Shown: positions 7,271-15,384 of the stretch, piece after piece
How positions within the stretch are numbered: the stretch's first letter is position 1
How the letters are laid out: each line of letters opens with the position of its first letter
NCBI GenBank assembly: GCA_035910535.1
Contig: JAMHXF010000005.1
Span: 1 to 64,000, forward strand
Origin: Archangium_A sp035910535
Lineage (GTDB): Bacteria; Myxococcota; Myxococcia; Myxococcales; Myxococcaceae
Length of the DNA: 64,000 nucleotides
Reading direction: 5' to 3'
Notes under the pieces: model-generated
Told to the model about the DNA's origin: nothing
Database searches by the model: none
Seen by the model: only the letters and a program-made list of their open reading frames with translations
Translations under genes and position numbers: made by a program

Positions 7271-8761
7271 TCAGCGACGCCGCAGCAACGTGAGCAGCGC
7301 CAGCAGCCACACGCCGTCGGTCGACATGCAACCGCAGCCGGAAGGCTCGGTGGTGGCGTCGCCACCACCACCTGAGCCGGCGTCGACCACCGCCGCACCG
7401 CCACCACCTGCGCCCGCATCGACGAGAGCAGAACCACCGCCACCACCGGCGCCGGCGTCGACGAGAGCAGAACCACCGCCACCACCGGCGCCCGCATCGA
7501 CCGGCGTCGAGCCACCGCCACCACCGACCGGAAGCAGCGCCGCCCACACCGTCTCGCAGCTCCCCGACGAGTGCTCGAGCGCGCCGACGGTGCGAGCGCC
7601 CGCAGGCCGCGCACGGCCACAGAAGTCATCGGGCACTTCCGACAACGCGGTCACCACGCCGTGAAGCGCAGACACGTCACCCTTGATGCGCAGATCTCCG
7701 ATGGCCGGAGACTGGTAGTAGCCCTCGAACGTCGCGCCGCTCACACCGGTCACATTCTCGAGGCCAGTGAACGTGCCGCCGTTGCGCGCGCGCACCACCG
7801 ACGCCAGCAGGTTGCCTTGTGCGAGGCCGGTGCTCGTCGCAAAGCGGTAGTCGACGCCGTTGGTGCCGATGAACGTGTTGTGCAGCACCTTCGTGTTGGT
7901 CGCCTCGTTCAAATAGACCGCCACGTCGCTGCACCCCACGACCACGTTGTTCCGCAACGTGCCGTCGGTGTGCTCCGGGTCGCACGTCACGTTCGCGTCG
8001 AACGCAGGCGCACAGAACGCGTTGCCCGTGCCGCCACCGCCGAACGAGAGCCCGATGCGCGTGCCGCCCGTGTGCGCGCCCTGCGCCTGACAGATGACGA
8101 GGTTCTTCTCGAACACGCCACGCTTGCCGCCGCTCTTCATGAACGCGCCGTAGCTGACGCCGTCACCGCCACCCTTCTGGAAGTCGTGAATGAAGTTGCC
8201 GCGCACCACCCAGTCGTCGCCGGTGTCGATGTTCAACTTCGTGGTCGGGTTACCGGTGTTGCGCGCGCGCGTGTCGAACAGCTCGTTGCGCTCGATGAGG
8301 CCGCGGTCGGGCGTCTGCCACACGCCGCTGACCTGCGCCGCGTTCGCCTTGAGCTGCGCGTTGAAGTTCACCACGCGGTTGCCGCGCATCACGAAGTCAT
8401 CGGCGTCGCCCGTCACGTGAAACGCGTGCTCGCAGTCAGCGTCATTCGCGCACGTGCCGCGCAGCTCGAGCCCTTCGAACTGCCAATGCTTGCCTGAGAC
8501 CTTGAAGCCCTCGGTCGTCGCCAGCTCGAGCTTCGCGCCGAACTGGTTGGCCGCGCGCACGATGATGGGCTGCTGCGCCGTGCCGTTCGCCGAGCACGAG
8601 AAGTCGCTCGTCGTGACGTACGTGCCGTCGGCCAGCGTGATGACGTCGCCAGCCCTCGCGGCCTGCAGCGCGGCGCGCAGCTCAGTCACCGTCGAGACAG
8701 GAACCTCGGCAGCGAAGACGCGCAGCGACGTGACCACACACACGAAGAGAAGGCGGTTCAT
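7271..8761 (-). CDS. Secreted parallel beta-helix protein, PL6 (alginate lyase/chondroitinase-B-like), with MYXO-CTERM-like tail
   Basis: 496 aa with an N-terminal signal peptide (about residues 1-18). The segment beginning V-S-T-V-T-E-L-R-A-A-L and continuing G-D-V-I-T-L-A-D-G-T-Y is the characteristic opening of polysaccharide lyase family 6 right-handed beta-helices. Repeated rungs with N-x-F/V turns follow to about residue 395. A low-complexity Gly/Ala/Val-Asp-Ala-Gly linker (about residues 410-470) is encoded by a 39-bp tandem repeat. The protein ends S-G-C-G-C, then a hydrophobic stretch, then R-R-R, the layout of the MYXO-CTERM surface-anchoring signal. A surface polysaccharide-degrading role is inferred; catalytic residues were not verified. 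Confidence 0.82.
   Translation of the reverse strand: MNRLLFVCVVTSLRVFAAEVPVSTVTELRAALQAARAGDVITLADGTYVTTSDFSCSANGTAQQPIIVRAANQFGAKLELATTEGFKVSGKHWQFEGLELRGTCANDADCEHAFHVTGDADDFVMRGNRVVNFNAQLKANAAQVSGVWQTPDRGLIERNELFDTRARNTGNPTTKLNIDTGDDWVVRGNFIHDFQKGGGDGVSYGAFMKSGGKRGVFEKNLVICQAQGAHTGGTRIGLSFGGGGTGNAFCAPAFDANVTCDPEHTDGTLRNNVVVGCSDVAVYLNEATNTKVLHNTFIGTNGVDYRFATSTGLAQGNLLASVVRARNGGTFTGLENVTGVSGATFEGYYQSPAIGDLRIKGDVSALHGVVTALSEVPDDFCGRARPAGARTVGALEHSSGSCETVWAALLPVGGGGGSTPVDAGAGGGGGSALVDAGAGGGGGSALVDAGAGGGGAAVVDAGSGGGGDATTEPSGCGCMSTDGVWLLALLTLLRRR
7382..7522 (+). repeat. 39-bp in-frame tandem repeat encoding a Gly-rich linker
   Basis: Two almost identical 39-bp units (7421-7459 and 7460-7498) are flanked by diverged copies starting at 7382 and 7499. 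On the minus strand each unit encodes 13 residues of the form G-G-G-G-G-S-A-L-V-D-A-G-A in the beta-helix protein. The unit length is a multiple of three, so copy-number changes would lengthen or shorten the linker without a frameshift. Confidence 0.85.
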
Positions 8762-8774
8762 GGCGCGAACGTAC

Positions 8775-9323
8775 TCACGCCCACGACAACGAAAAGACGT
8801 ACCGCGGGCCCTTCGCGCTGATGTGCGTCGGCCGCCCTTCCACCCGCGCGACCTCGTACGTGTATTCGATGGGGCCCAACCACAGCGGCGCCAGCGTCTC
8901 TGGAACGCCCGGCGGGTATTCGACGACGAGCTCGCCCGCCGTCGCGCTCTTCTCGGCCCACGTGAAGCGCACGTTGCGAATCGCGGTGAGGCTGAACTGC
9001 CCGAAGCGCGAAAAGAATGTCGCCGGAGTCACCACGCCGAGCGCGCTGACCACCTTGATGAACGGCTGCACGACGACTGAAATCGAATCCTTCACCACGA
9101 AGCGCCCGACGTCGGCGACGAGCGTGGCGCCGCCCGCAGCATGAATGGCCTCACACAGCGCCACCACGTCGGCTTGCGGCCACCACGCCTGTGACGACGG
9201 CGCGTCCAACATGCGCGCGACGACCTCACTGCCGTGACGACGCACGTCTGACGTCTTTCCGAAGACGGCCACACCCCGCCCCAGACCACGCACGTAGACG
9301 GCGCTGCTCGTGAATTGCGTCAT
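8775..9323 (-). CDS. Conserved hypothetical protein, possibly distant DUF2378-like
   Basis: 182 aa from the ATG at 9323 (M-T-Q-F-T-S-S-A-V-Y-V-R-G-L-G-R-G). The longer open frame upstream overlaps the divergent kdsC region and looks non-coding. There is no signal peptide or obvious catalytic motif. Size, an alpha/beta middle with V-V-S-A-L-G-V-V-T-P-A-T-F-F-S-R-F-G near residue 105 and a strand-rich C-terminus ending Y-V-F-S-L-S-W recall the ~180-aa myxobacterial DUF2378 family that is also seen near 59 kb, but the key family residues are not matched well. Treat it as a hypothetical protein of unknown role. It is convergent to nothing and divergent from kdsC. Confidence 0.6.
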   Translation of the reverse strand: MTQFTSSAVYVRGLGRGVAVFGKTSDVRRHGSEVVARMLDAPSSQAWWPQADVVALCEAIHAAGGATLVADVGRFVVKDSISVVVQPFIKVVSALGVVTPATFFSRFGQFSLTAIRNVRFTWAEKSATAGELVVEYPPGVPETLAPLWLGPIEYTYEVARVEGRPTHISAKGPRYVFSLSWA

Positions 9324-9429
9324 GACACCCCGATGTCTTTCATTTGACCTGAAACGAATGGCGCCGCAAACCCGCGACGCCCGCTGTTTCGACTCGGCAA
9401 CCTCAGGGCTCGTCTGCGAGAACGCCGCC

Positions 9430-9951
9430 ATGACTCCTCTCGAGCGCGCTGCGAAAATCAAAGCCGTCGTCTTCGACGTCGACGGCGTGCTGACCGACGG
9501 CGCGCTCTGGTACGGCCCGACGGGCGAGGCCATCAAGCGCTTCGACGTGAAAGACGGGCACGCCATCGTGCTCGCGCGGCTCACGTCGCTCCCGGTGGCG
9601 ATTCTGACCGCGCGCACCTCGCCCATCGTCGAAGTACGGGCGCAGGAGCTGAAGCTGGCGAAGGTCTTTCAGGGCCGCCGTGAAAAAGGGCCGGCCTTCG
9701 AAGAGCTCGCCAAAGAGCTCGGCTTCGCGCCGAACGAGCTGGCGTACATGGGCGACGACGTGAACGACCTGCCGGCGATGTCGCGCGCGGGGCTCAGCGG
9801 CTGCCCTGCCGACGCAGTGCCCGAGGTGCTGCGCGAGGTGCACTTCGTGTCGTCGAAGCCCGGCGGTCACGGGGCGGCGCGCGAGTTCGTCGAGCTGATC
9901 CTCCGCGCCACCGGCCGGTGGGAAGCCGCGCTGGCGCACGCGAAGGGCTGA
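9430..9951 (+). CDS. kdsC: 3-deoxy-D-manno-octulosonate-8-phosphate phosphatase
   Basis: 173 aa from the ATG at 9430; the open frame runs 120 bp upstream but the extra part has no family character. A HAD-superfamily phosphatase of the cap-less C0 type: motif I is V-F-D-V-D-G-V-L-T-D-G, motif II region is V-A-I-L-T-A-R-T-S, Lys is in Q-G-R-R-E-K-G-P, and motif III is A-Y-M-G-D-D-V-N-D-L-P. This set is diagnostic for KdsC, which hydrolyses KDO-8-phosphate to KDO after KdsA. The C-terminal tail with G-G-H-G-A-A-R-E matches the mobile loop found in KdsC. Its separation from kdsA by about 8 kb of unrelated genes is unusual. Confidence 0.93.
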   Translation: MTPLERAAKIKAVVFDVDGVLTDGALWYGPTGEAIKRFDVKDGHAIVLARLTSLPVAILTARTSPIVEVRAQELKLAKVFQGRREKGPAFEELAKELGFAPNELAYMGDDVNDLPAMSRAGLSGCPADAVPEVLREVHFVSSKPGGHGAAREFVELILRATGRWEAALAHAKG

Positions 9952-9953
9952 CA

Positions 9954-10130
9954 ATGCGCGCCAGGGCCGGGGTGATGCTCGTGCTGTCGTTACCGTGCGC
10001 GGCGCTCGGCGCCTTCATGGGCATCATCGACCCGCGCCACGGCTCTGAAGTCGTCGGCTACCCGTTGATGCTGCTCGGAGCGCTGTTGTTGCTCGGCGGG
10101 CTACGCGCGTTCAAGCGCCCGCCTACTTGA
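9954..10130 (+). CDS. Small membrane protein, 58 aa
   Basis: 58 aa starting 2 nt after the kdsC stop, so probably co-translated with it. Two hydrophobic segments (about residues 5-22 and 33-50) with a short D-P-R-H-G turn between them predict a helical-hairpin inner-membrane protein. No family recognised. The last 8 bp overlap the 3' end of the convergent lipoprotein gene. Whether it takes part in LPS assembly is unknown; the only hint is its coupling to kdsC. Confidence 0.6.
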   Translation: MRARAGVMLVLSLPCAALGAFMGIIDPRHGSEVVGYPLMLLGALLLLGGLRAFKRPPT

Positions 10131-11313
10131 GCCGCTCGAGGTTGGTGACGAGGCCCGTGAACGTGCCTCGCAGCGTCACCGTCGTCGCGTCGACCTCGTA
10201 GAGCTGCGTGTTCCCCTTCTGCGACTTCTCGGGCACGCCCAGCACCACGCGCCCGCCCGTCACGAAGCCCGAGACGCTCGCGAGCGAATGAAACGGCAGG
10301 TCCAGCTCCGTGCCGGTGCCGGCCACGAGGTCGACGCGCCACCACTTCGCCGCGTCGCGATCGAGCGTGCCGAACACGTCACCACGCGGGTTCGCCGGCA
10401 GCCGCTCCGTGTACACGGCGGGCACGTACGCGACGCCATTGCCCGCGTAGAGCAGCCCGGTGCCATCACGGCCTCCCAGCACGTCGGGCAACGAGAGCTT
10501 CCACGTGGTGTCGAACTCGTCTTCGCCGGGCTTCACGCGCAGCACGCACGTCGCCGCAGACGCACCGTCGAAGATGCGTGAGAGCGCGCCGTAGCCGTCG
10601 CCCACCACGTAGAGCGTGCCGTCTTCCGCGAGCGAGATGCGTGAGAAGCCGCCAGTGCAGCGGTCGTCGGTGATGACGCGCGTAGAGCCGTCGTCGACGT
10701 TCACCAGCAACAGCCAGACCCCGGGCGTCACGTTGAGCAGGTCTGCGTTCGTGTACTGCAGCCTGAAGAAGAGCGTGTTGCCGCGCGCCACGCCGGGGTC
10801 GATGCTCAGCTCGACGCCGTTCTTCTTGAGCGCCGCGAGGCCGATGGTCTCGCCCACGGTCTTCTGCGACGGGCTCCAACGCAGCGCCGTCAACGACGAG
10901 CCGTCGGCAATCACCGCGGCATCGGCGTTCGCGAACGTGTTGCCGTACGGGAGGTAGCCGAAGCCCGCCTTCTGAAAGCTCACCTGCTCGGCCGCCTCGA
11001 AGCTGCCGTCGGTGGCGGGCGCGTAGCGCGTCACCGTGGGCGTCTCGGTGCTGCCGAGGAACAGGTGGTCGACGTCGAGAAAGAACATGCGGCCGTTGCC
11101 GGAGATCTCCACGGCGCGCGCGTTGTCGAGAGTGCCCACGTCGAGCGAACCGAGCAGCTGCACGTAGCTGTTGCGACCCGATGGGCCCTGCAGCGTGGTC
11201 TGCACCAACCACGACTCCGCGCTGCCTTCAGGCGGAGCGGGGATGACCTTCGGCAGCTCCTTCGGCGCGCAGCCCAGCAAGACCACGGCGAGACCAATGA
11301 ACGACGGGCGCAT
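10123..11313 (-). CDS. Lipoprotein, probable beta-propeller, iron-locus associated
   Basis: 396 aa from the ATG at 11313, which overlaps the PepSY gene stop (ATGA). The N-terminus M-R-P-S-F-I-G-L-A-V-V-L-L-G-C is a lipoprotein signal with the cysteine at residue 15. The mature part is all-beta, with repeated blades of the type N-G-R-M-F-F-L-D, D-G-T-L-Y-V-V-G-D-G-Y and N-T-Q-L-Y-E-V-D, consistent with a YncE/DUF4374-like propeller. DUF4374 lipoproteins occur with TonB receptors and PepSY proteins in iron-uptake loci elsewhere, and MxcI-type proteins accompany siderophore receptors in myxobacteria. It is the last gene of the four-gene operon. A role in metallophore handling is inferred. Confidence 0.72.
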   Translation of the reverse strand: MRPSFIGLAVVLLGCAPKELPKVIPAPPEGSAESWLVQTTLQGPSGRNSYVQLLGSLDVGTLDNARAVEISGNGRMFFLDVDHLFLGSTETPTVTRYAPATDGSFEAAEQVSFQKAGFGYLPYGNTFANADAAVIADGSSLTALRWSPSQKTVGETIGLAALKKNGVELSIDPGVARGNTLFFRLQYTNADLLNVTPGVWLLLVNVDDGSTRVITDDRCTGGFSRISLAEDGTLYVVGDGYGALSRIFDGASAATCVLRVKPGEDEFDTTWKLSLPDVLGGRDGTGLLYAGNGVAYVPAVYTERLPANPRGDVFGTLDRDAAKWWRVDLVAGTGTELDLPFHSLASVSGFVTGGRVVLGVPEKSQKGNTQLYEVDATTVTLRGTFTGLVTNLERLK

Positions 11314-12737
11314 CAGAGTTTCTCCTGAAGAAAGAGGCGGCGCGCGACCCATGCACAGCCGCACGCGAGCAACGCCGAGACCACCCCGACGCTTGAAAGA
11401 GAGAGCCGCCCCACCGCAGCGACCATGAAGAGCACCGCGGCGATGGCGAACCACCGCGCCGTGAAGCGACGCACGAGCGAAGAGACCACCACCACCACGA
11501 TGCTGGCGAGCAACACCGCCATCGCGCCGGGCTGGGAACCCCGCAGCGCAGACACCGCGAACGCCGCAGAAGCCGAGACCGGCATCGCCACCGCGAAGCC
11601 CGTCGTCAGGCGCTCCAACCAACGCGAGCTGCGCCGCGCGCGCTGCGCGTCACGCCGCTCGAGCCACACGAGGTTGCCGGTCACCACCACCACGCACACC
11701 GCGAGCGAGAGCACCGCGTAGAGCCACGGCAACAACGGCAGCCCGAAGTTCACGAAGTGCAACCCGAAGAGCACGTTCTCGAGGCGCTGTGAGGGCGTCG
11801 GCGCGGCGTGGCTCGTGTGCAACACCGCGGCGCTGACCGCGTCGAGGAACACCACGCGCGATCCCTGCAACGGCGCGCCTTCGTACGTCACCCGCGCCAC
11901 GGCCGAGCTGTCACCCCACGGGCGCACGTCGAGCTGCCGCAGGCGCCCGTCACCGACGTCGGCGTGCGCGGCGCGCTCCAACACGTCGAGCTCGAGCATC
12001 GCCGCGGGCACGTTGGTCAACGCGCGCTCCGTCGTCGCGCCCCGGTACAACGCCCGCGCGCGCGCCTCGTCTCCATGAAACGCCGTCGAGATGACGAGCT
12101 GCCCCACCAACCCCGCGAGGCACAGCACCGCGCCCGACCAGCCCAGCACCACGACGAAGGGCAACGTGAAGACGCCCAGCACCTTGTGTAGATCTCCGCT
12201 CCACACGCGCAGCCGCTGCGAGACCCGGAGCTGCCAGCGCTCGCGCCACAGGTTGCGCAGTTGAATGAGCAGCCCGCTCACCGTCGCCACCAACAGCATC
12301 ACCGCGATGAGCCCCGCGAGCTGCGTGCCGCCGGTGAAGAAGTCGAAGAAGTGCAGTCGATACAGCGCGTCGGCGAGCCCGTGTCGCCCGTCGATGACCG
12401 TGCGCGACTCGACGTCGACCCAGACGGCCCACGCGAGCGCCCAGTCGGCGTCGAGCGCCTCCACGCGAATGAAGCGCGTGCCGGGGTTGAGCCGTACCGC
12501 CACGCGCCCACCGGCAGGCACCGCGCGCCCCTGCCTCGCGAGCTCGAAGGCCGCCGACAAAGAGCCCGGTGCACCGCGCGCGGCGTGCAGCTCCGGGCGC
12601 TCCCAGACCTCGAGCGGGCCGTGAAACAACGAGAACGCGCCGAAGAAGAACACCGGCAACAACAGCAGGCTCGCCAGCACGCCGCTCCACGCGTGCAGCT
12701 CCCACTCGATGACGAAGCTGCGCGGAGAAAGCTTCAC
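11313..12737 (-). CDS. PepSY-associated TM protein (iron uptake)
   Basis: 474 aa from a GTG at 12737 that overlaps the upstream stop (GTGA). The layout is the PepSY_TM fold: a first membrane helix near residues 12-35 after W-E-L-H-A-W-S-G, a periplasmic PepSY-like domain, R-L-H-F-F-D-F-F-T-G-G-T-Q-L-A-G before a second helix (~150-175), D-L-H-K-V-L-G-V-F before a third (~200-230), another periplasmic domain and G-L-H-F-V-N-F before a fourth. A further four hydrophobic segments at the C-terminus suggest an added membrane domain. Such proteins sit beside TonB receptors and several act as siderophore reductases; reductase activity here is inferred from that. Confidence 0.88.
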   Translation of the reverse strand: MKLSPRSFVIEWELHAWSGVLASLLLLPVFFFGAFSLFHGPLEVWERPELHAARGAPGSLSAAFELARQGRAVPAGGRVAVRLNPGTRFIRVEALDADWALAWAVWVDVESRTVIDGRHGLADALYRLHFFDFFTGGTQLAGLIAVMLLVATVSGLLIQLRNLWRERWQLRVSQRLRVWSGDLHKVLGVFTLPFVVVLGWSGAVLCLAGLVGQLVISTAFHGDEARARALYRGATTERALTNVPAAMLELDVLERAAHADVGDGRLRQLDVRPWGDSSAVARVTYEGAPLQGSRVVFLDAVSAAVLHTSHAAPTPSQRLENVLFGLHFVNFGLPLLPWLYAVLSLAVCVVVVTGNLVWLERRDAQRARRSSRWLERLTTGFAVAMPVSASAAFAVSALRGSQPGAMAVLLASIVVVVVSSLVRRFTARWFAIAAVLFMVAAVGRLSLSSVGVVSALLACGCAWVARRLFLQEKL

Positions 12738-13000
12738 GTCGCGACCGCCACCACCGCCGCGAGCAGACTCACCACGCAGCAGCTCCACGCCGTGCGCGCG
12801 CGCAGCAGCGGCAGCACGCACACCAACGTCACCCACAGCGGCACCAGGCCGTGCACGCCGAACACGAAGCGCCACGCGTCGGGCAGCGGCAACACGCGCC
12901 ACGCAATGAGCCCCAACGACACCGCCGCGATGGGCGCGCCGAAGACCTGCGCCAGCACCGTGGCGCGCGAATACTCGGCCTCACGGCGATGGCGACTCAC
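12734..13000 (-). CDS. Small membrane protein of the PepSY/TonB operon (DUF3649/DUF3325-like)
   Basis: 88 aa from a GTG at 13000 overlapping the upstream stop (GTGA, 12997-13000), and itself ending in a GTGA overlap with the PepSY gene. Three hydrophobic helices (about residues 14-35, 43-60 and 66-86). The frame is open much further upstream but that part is antisense to the TonB receptor. Position and size match the small DUF3649/DUF3325 membrane proteins that accompany PepSY proteins in iron-uptake operons. Sequence similarity to either is only suggestive. Confidence 0.65.
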   Translation of the reverse strand: MSRHRREAEYSRATVLAQVFGAPIAAVSLGLIAWRVLPLPDAWRFVFGVHGLVPLWVTLVCVLPLLRARTAWSCCVVSLLAAVVAVAT

Positions 13001-13251
13001 GGCCAGACGACCCCCGCGCCGCTCACCAGCAGCGCCGTCACGCCCACCGGCAATGACCAGCGCGGCCGCGGAGACCACCACGTCACGCCGATGACCGCGG
13101 CCACCATCAACGCCGCCGCGGCCGTCACCCAACCCGTCACGAGGAAGGTCACCACACAGCACGACGCGCCAAGCAGCCGCTCCCACGTTCGCGCGCGGCT
13201 CAACCACGCCACCCCCGCGAGCGCCAATGACAGTGGCAACACCTGACTCAT
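12997..13251 (-). CDS. Small membrane protein, first gene of the iron operon
   Basis: 84 aa, starting 20 bp from the start of the divergent TonB receptor gene. It is almost entirely hydrophobic, with about three membrane helices separated by short basic loops (S-R-A-R-T-W-E-R near residue 18, S-P-R-P-R-W near 60). It heads the four-gene minus-strand operon in which every junction is an overlapping stop/start. Its size and place again fit DUF3325/DUF3649-type accessory proteins; no motif settles which. The Fur-box-like dyad at 13273-13287 is well placed to control it. Confidence 0.6.
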   Translation of the reverse strand: MSQVLPLSLALAGVAWLSRARTWERLLGASCCVVTFLVTGWVTAAAALMVAAVIGVTWWSPRPRWSLPVGVTALLVSGAGVVWP

Positions 13252-13271
13252 GAAGTAGTGGGCTAGCGAAG

Positions 13272-15362
13272 TTGCAAATCACTTTCAAATACTGGCCATG
13301 CTTGTTGCTGCTGGCCACGAGCGCGCTCGCTTCTCCCGACGGAGGTCTGGAGACGACCGTGCGCGCGCAGGCCACGGGCGTGAAGTCGGCGCAGGCCGTG
13401 ACGGTGGTCGACCTCTCGACGGCGCGTGAGCGCGCACAAGACCTGGGCGAGGTGCTGGCGAGAACGCCCGGCGTTTCGGTGCAGCGTACGGGCGGCCTCG
13501 GCTCGAACACGCAGCTCTCGCTGTACGGGTTGAGCGACGACCAGGTGCGCGTGTTTCTCGACGGCGTGCCGCTTCAGCTCACGGGCGTGGCGCTCGGCGT
13601 GGGCAACGTGCCGGTGACGCTGCTCGAGCGCGTCGACGTGTTCCGCGGCGTGGTGCCGCTGCGCTACGGCGCCGATGCGCTCGGCGGCGCGCTCGACCTC
13701 GTCAGCCGTGAGCGCGCGCGCTCGGGCTTCGGGCTCTCGGCGCAGGTCGGCTCGTTCGGCACGCATCGCTACGCGGCTGAAGGGCGTTGGCTGGCGCCGC
13801 GCGGCGTCTCGTTGAGCGGCGGCGGTTTTCTCGACCTCGCGATGAATGACTACCTCGTCGACGTCGACGTGACTGACCAACTCGGCCGCGTTTCACCCGC
13901 GCGCGTGCGGCGCTTTCACGACGGCTACCGGGCCGGCGGCGGCTGGCTCGAGGCCGCGCTCACCGACGCCGCGTGGGCCTCGCACGCGTCGCTGCGCCTG
14001 TTCGCGTCGGGCACGCTCAAAGAGCTGCAGCACAACCCGGTGATGACGGTGCCCTACGGCGAGCCGACGAGCTTCGGCAGCACGTGGGGTTGGGTGCTGC
14101 GCTGGAGCCTTCGTCGCGACCGCGTCGAGGTCGACGCCTCGGCCGCGTTTTCACAGCGCGACCTCGGGCTGCGCGACACCGGCCTCGGCATCTACGACTG
14201 GGCGGGGGCGCGCATCGGCACGCGCGTATCTGCGGGCGAAATCACCGGCCAGCCCCTCGACCAGACCACCCACGAAACGAACCTCTGGGCGCGCGTCGGC
14301 CTTCAGTGGACGCCCGCCGTCGGGCACGCGTTGCGCGTGAGCCTCTCACCCACGGCCGCGCGCAGAGCGCTCGTCGACCGCATCGGCGCGCGACCTCCGC
14401 TCGGCCCGCAGGGGCTCGTGAACTTCGTCGGCGGAGTGGAATACGAGCTCTCGCGCGGAGAACGCGACGAGGCCTGGCGCCGCGTGGTGAGCAACATCGT
14501 CTTCGCCAAGGGCTACCTCGGCTGGGCCGACGGCGCGCAGCGCGTGCCCGGCGGCGTGGCGCACGTCGAACAGCTCGGCGGCCACTTCGGCGTCGGCGAC
14601 AGCCTGCGCCTGCGCGTGAGCCGTTGGCTTCAACTCAAGGCGTCGTACGAATACGCGACGCGCCTCCCGCGGCCCGACGAGCGCTTCGGAGACGGTGTCT
14701 TCATCGTCGCCAACCCCACGCTGCAACCGGAGGTCAGCCACAACACCAACCTCGGCGCGCGCCTCGAGCTCGACCTCGCGCGAGCCGGCGCGCTGGCGCT
14801 CGACGTGAACGCCGCGTGGCGCGAAGCCGACCGGCTCATCGTGCTGCTCACCGACGAGCGCCTCGCGCAGTTCGCCAACGTGTACCGCGCGCGCGTGCTG
14901 GGCGGCGACGCAGCGGTGCGCTGGGCGGCGCCAGGCCAATGGCTGCAGCTCGAAGGTGGCGTGACGCTGAGCGACGTACGCAACGTGTCGGAGCGCGGCG
15001 ACTTCGCGGCCTTCGCGGGTGCTCGCGTGCCCAACAAGCCGTGGCTGCAGGCGAGCTGGTCTGCGCAGCTGCGCTGGGTCGACGTGCTGGTCGGCGGTGA
15101 CCGCCTCACGCCGTACTACGCAGGGCGCTTCGTGGCGCCGTTCTTCCGCGGCTGGGAAGGCCAGGGCCTCGCCGATTCGAAGCAGGAGGTGCCCGCGCAA
15201 CACACCCACGGGCTGGGCGCGACGTACACCGCGCCGCTCGGTGACTTTCTGCTCTCAGGCACGGCCGAGCTCGCCAACCTGCTCGATGCCCGCGTGTACG
15301 ACGTGTACGGCGCGCAACGACCCGGGCGCTCGTTCTTCCTGAAACTCGGGGTTGAGTGGTGA
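13272..15362 (+). CDS. TonB-dependent outer-membrane receptor
   Basis: 696 aa starting at a TTG, the only start giving a plausible signal peptide (short basic n-region, L-L-L-L-A-T-S-A-L-A, cleavage near residue 21). The plug domain follows: D-L-G-E-V-L-A-R-T-P-G-V-S-V-Q-R near residue 58, L-S-L-Y-G-L, V-F-L-D-G-V-P and V-D-V-F-R-G-V-V-P-L-R-Y-G-A-D-A-L-G-G-A near residue 125. The remainder is a 22-strand-type beta barrel ending with the aromatic-terminated strand F-F-L-K-L-G-V-E-W. It imports a metal chelate or similar ligand using TonB energy. Divergent PepSY and lipoprotein genes point to a ferric siderophore. No carboxypeptidase-like N-terminal extension or STN domain is present. Confidence 0.93.
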   Translation: MQITFKYWPCLLLLATSALASPDGGLETTVRAQATGVKSAQAVTVVDLSTARERAQDLGEVLARTPGVSVQRTGGLGSNTQLSLYGLSDDQVRVFLDGVPLQLTGVALGVGNVPVTLLERVDVFRGVVPLRYGADALGGALDLVSRERARSGFGLSAQVGSFGTHRYAAEGRWLAPRGVSLSGGGFLDLAMNDYLVDVDVTDQLGRVSPARVRRFHDGYRAGGGWLEAALTDAAWASHASLRLFASGTLKELQHNPVMTVPYGEPTSFGSTWGWVLRWSLRRDRVEVDASAAFSQRDLGLRDTGLGIYDWAGARIGTRVSAGEITGQPLDQTTHETNLWARVGLQWTPAVGHALRVSLSPTAARRALVDRIGARPPLGPQGLVNFVGGVEYELSRGERDEAWRRVVSNIVFAKGYLGWADGAQRVPGGVAHVEQLGGHFGVGDSLRLRVSRWLQLKASYEYATRLPRPDERFGDGVFIVANPTLQPEVSHNTNLGARLELDLARAGALALDVNAAWREADRLIVLLTDERLAQFANVYRARVLGGDAAVRWAAPGQWLQLEGGVTLSDVRNVSERGDFAAFAGARVPNKPWLQASWSAQLRWVDVLVGGDRLTPYYAGRFVAPFFRGWEGQGLADSKQEVPAQHTHGLGATYTAPLGDFLLSGTAELANLLDARVYDVYGAQRPGRSFFLKLGVEW
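13273..13287. promoter_or_regulatory. Fur-box-like 7-1-7 dyad at divergent iron genes
   Basis: On the minus strand the site reads TGAAAGT-G-ATTTGCA, agreeing with 10 of 14 specified positions of the 7-1-7 Fur consensus TGATAAT-N-ATTATCA. It is in a short AT-rich island in otherwise GC-rich DNA, between the divergent PepSY operon and TonB receptor genes, and overlaps the proposed TTG start of the receptor. Fur control is an inference from the match and the gene functions. Confidence 0.45.
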
Positions 15363-15384
15363 TGGCGGTACACTCTTCGGCCTC

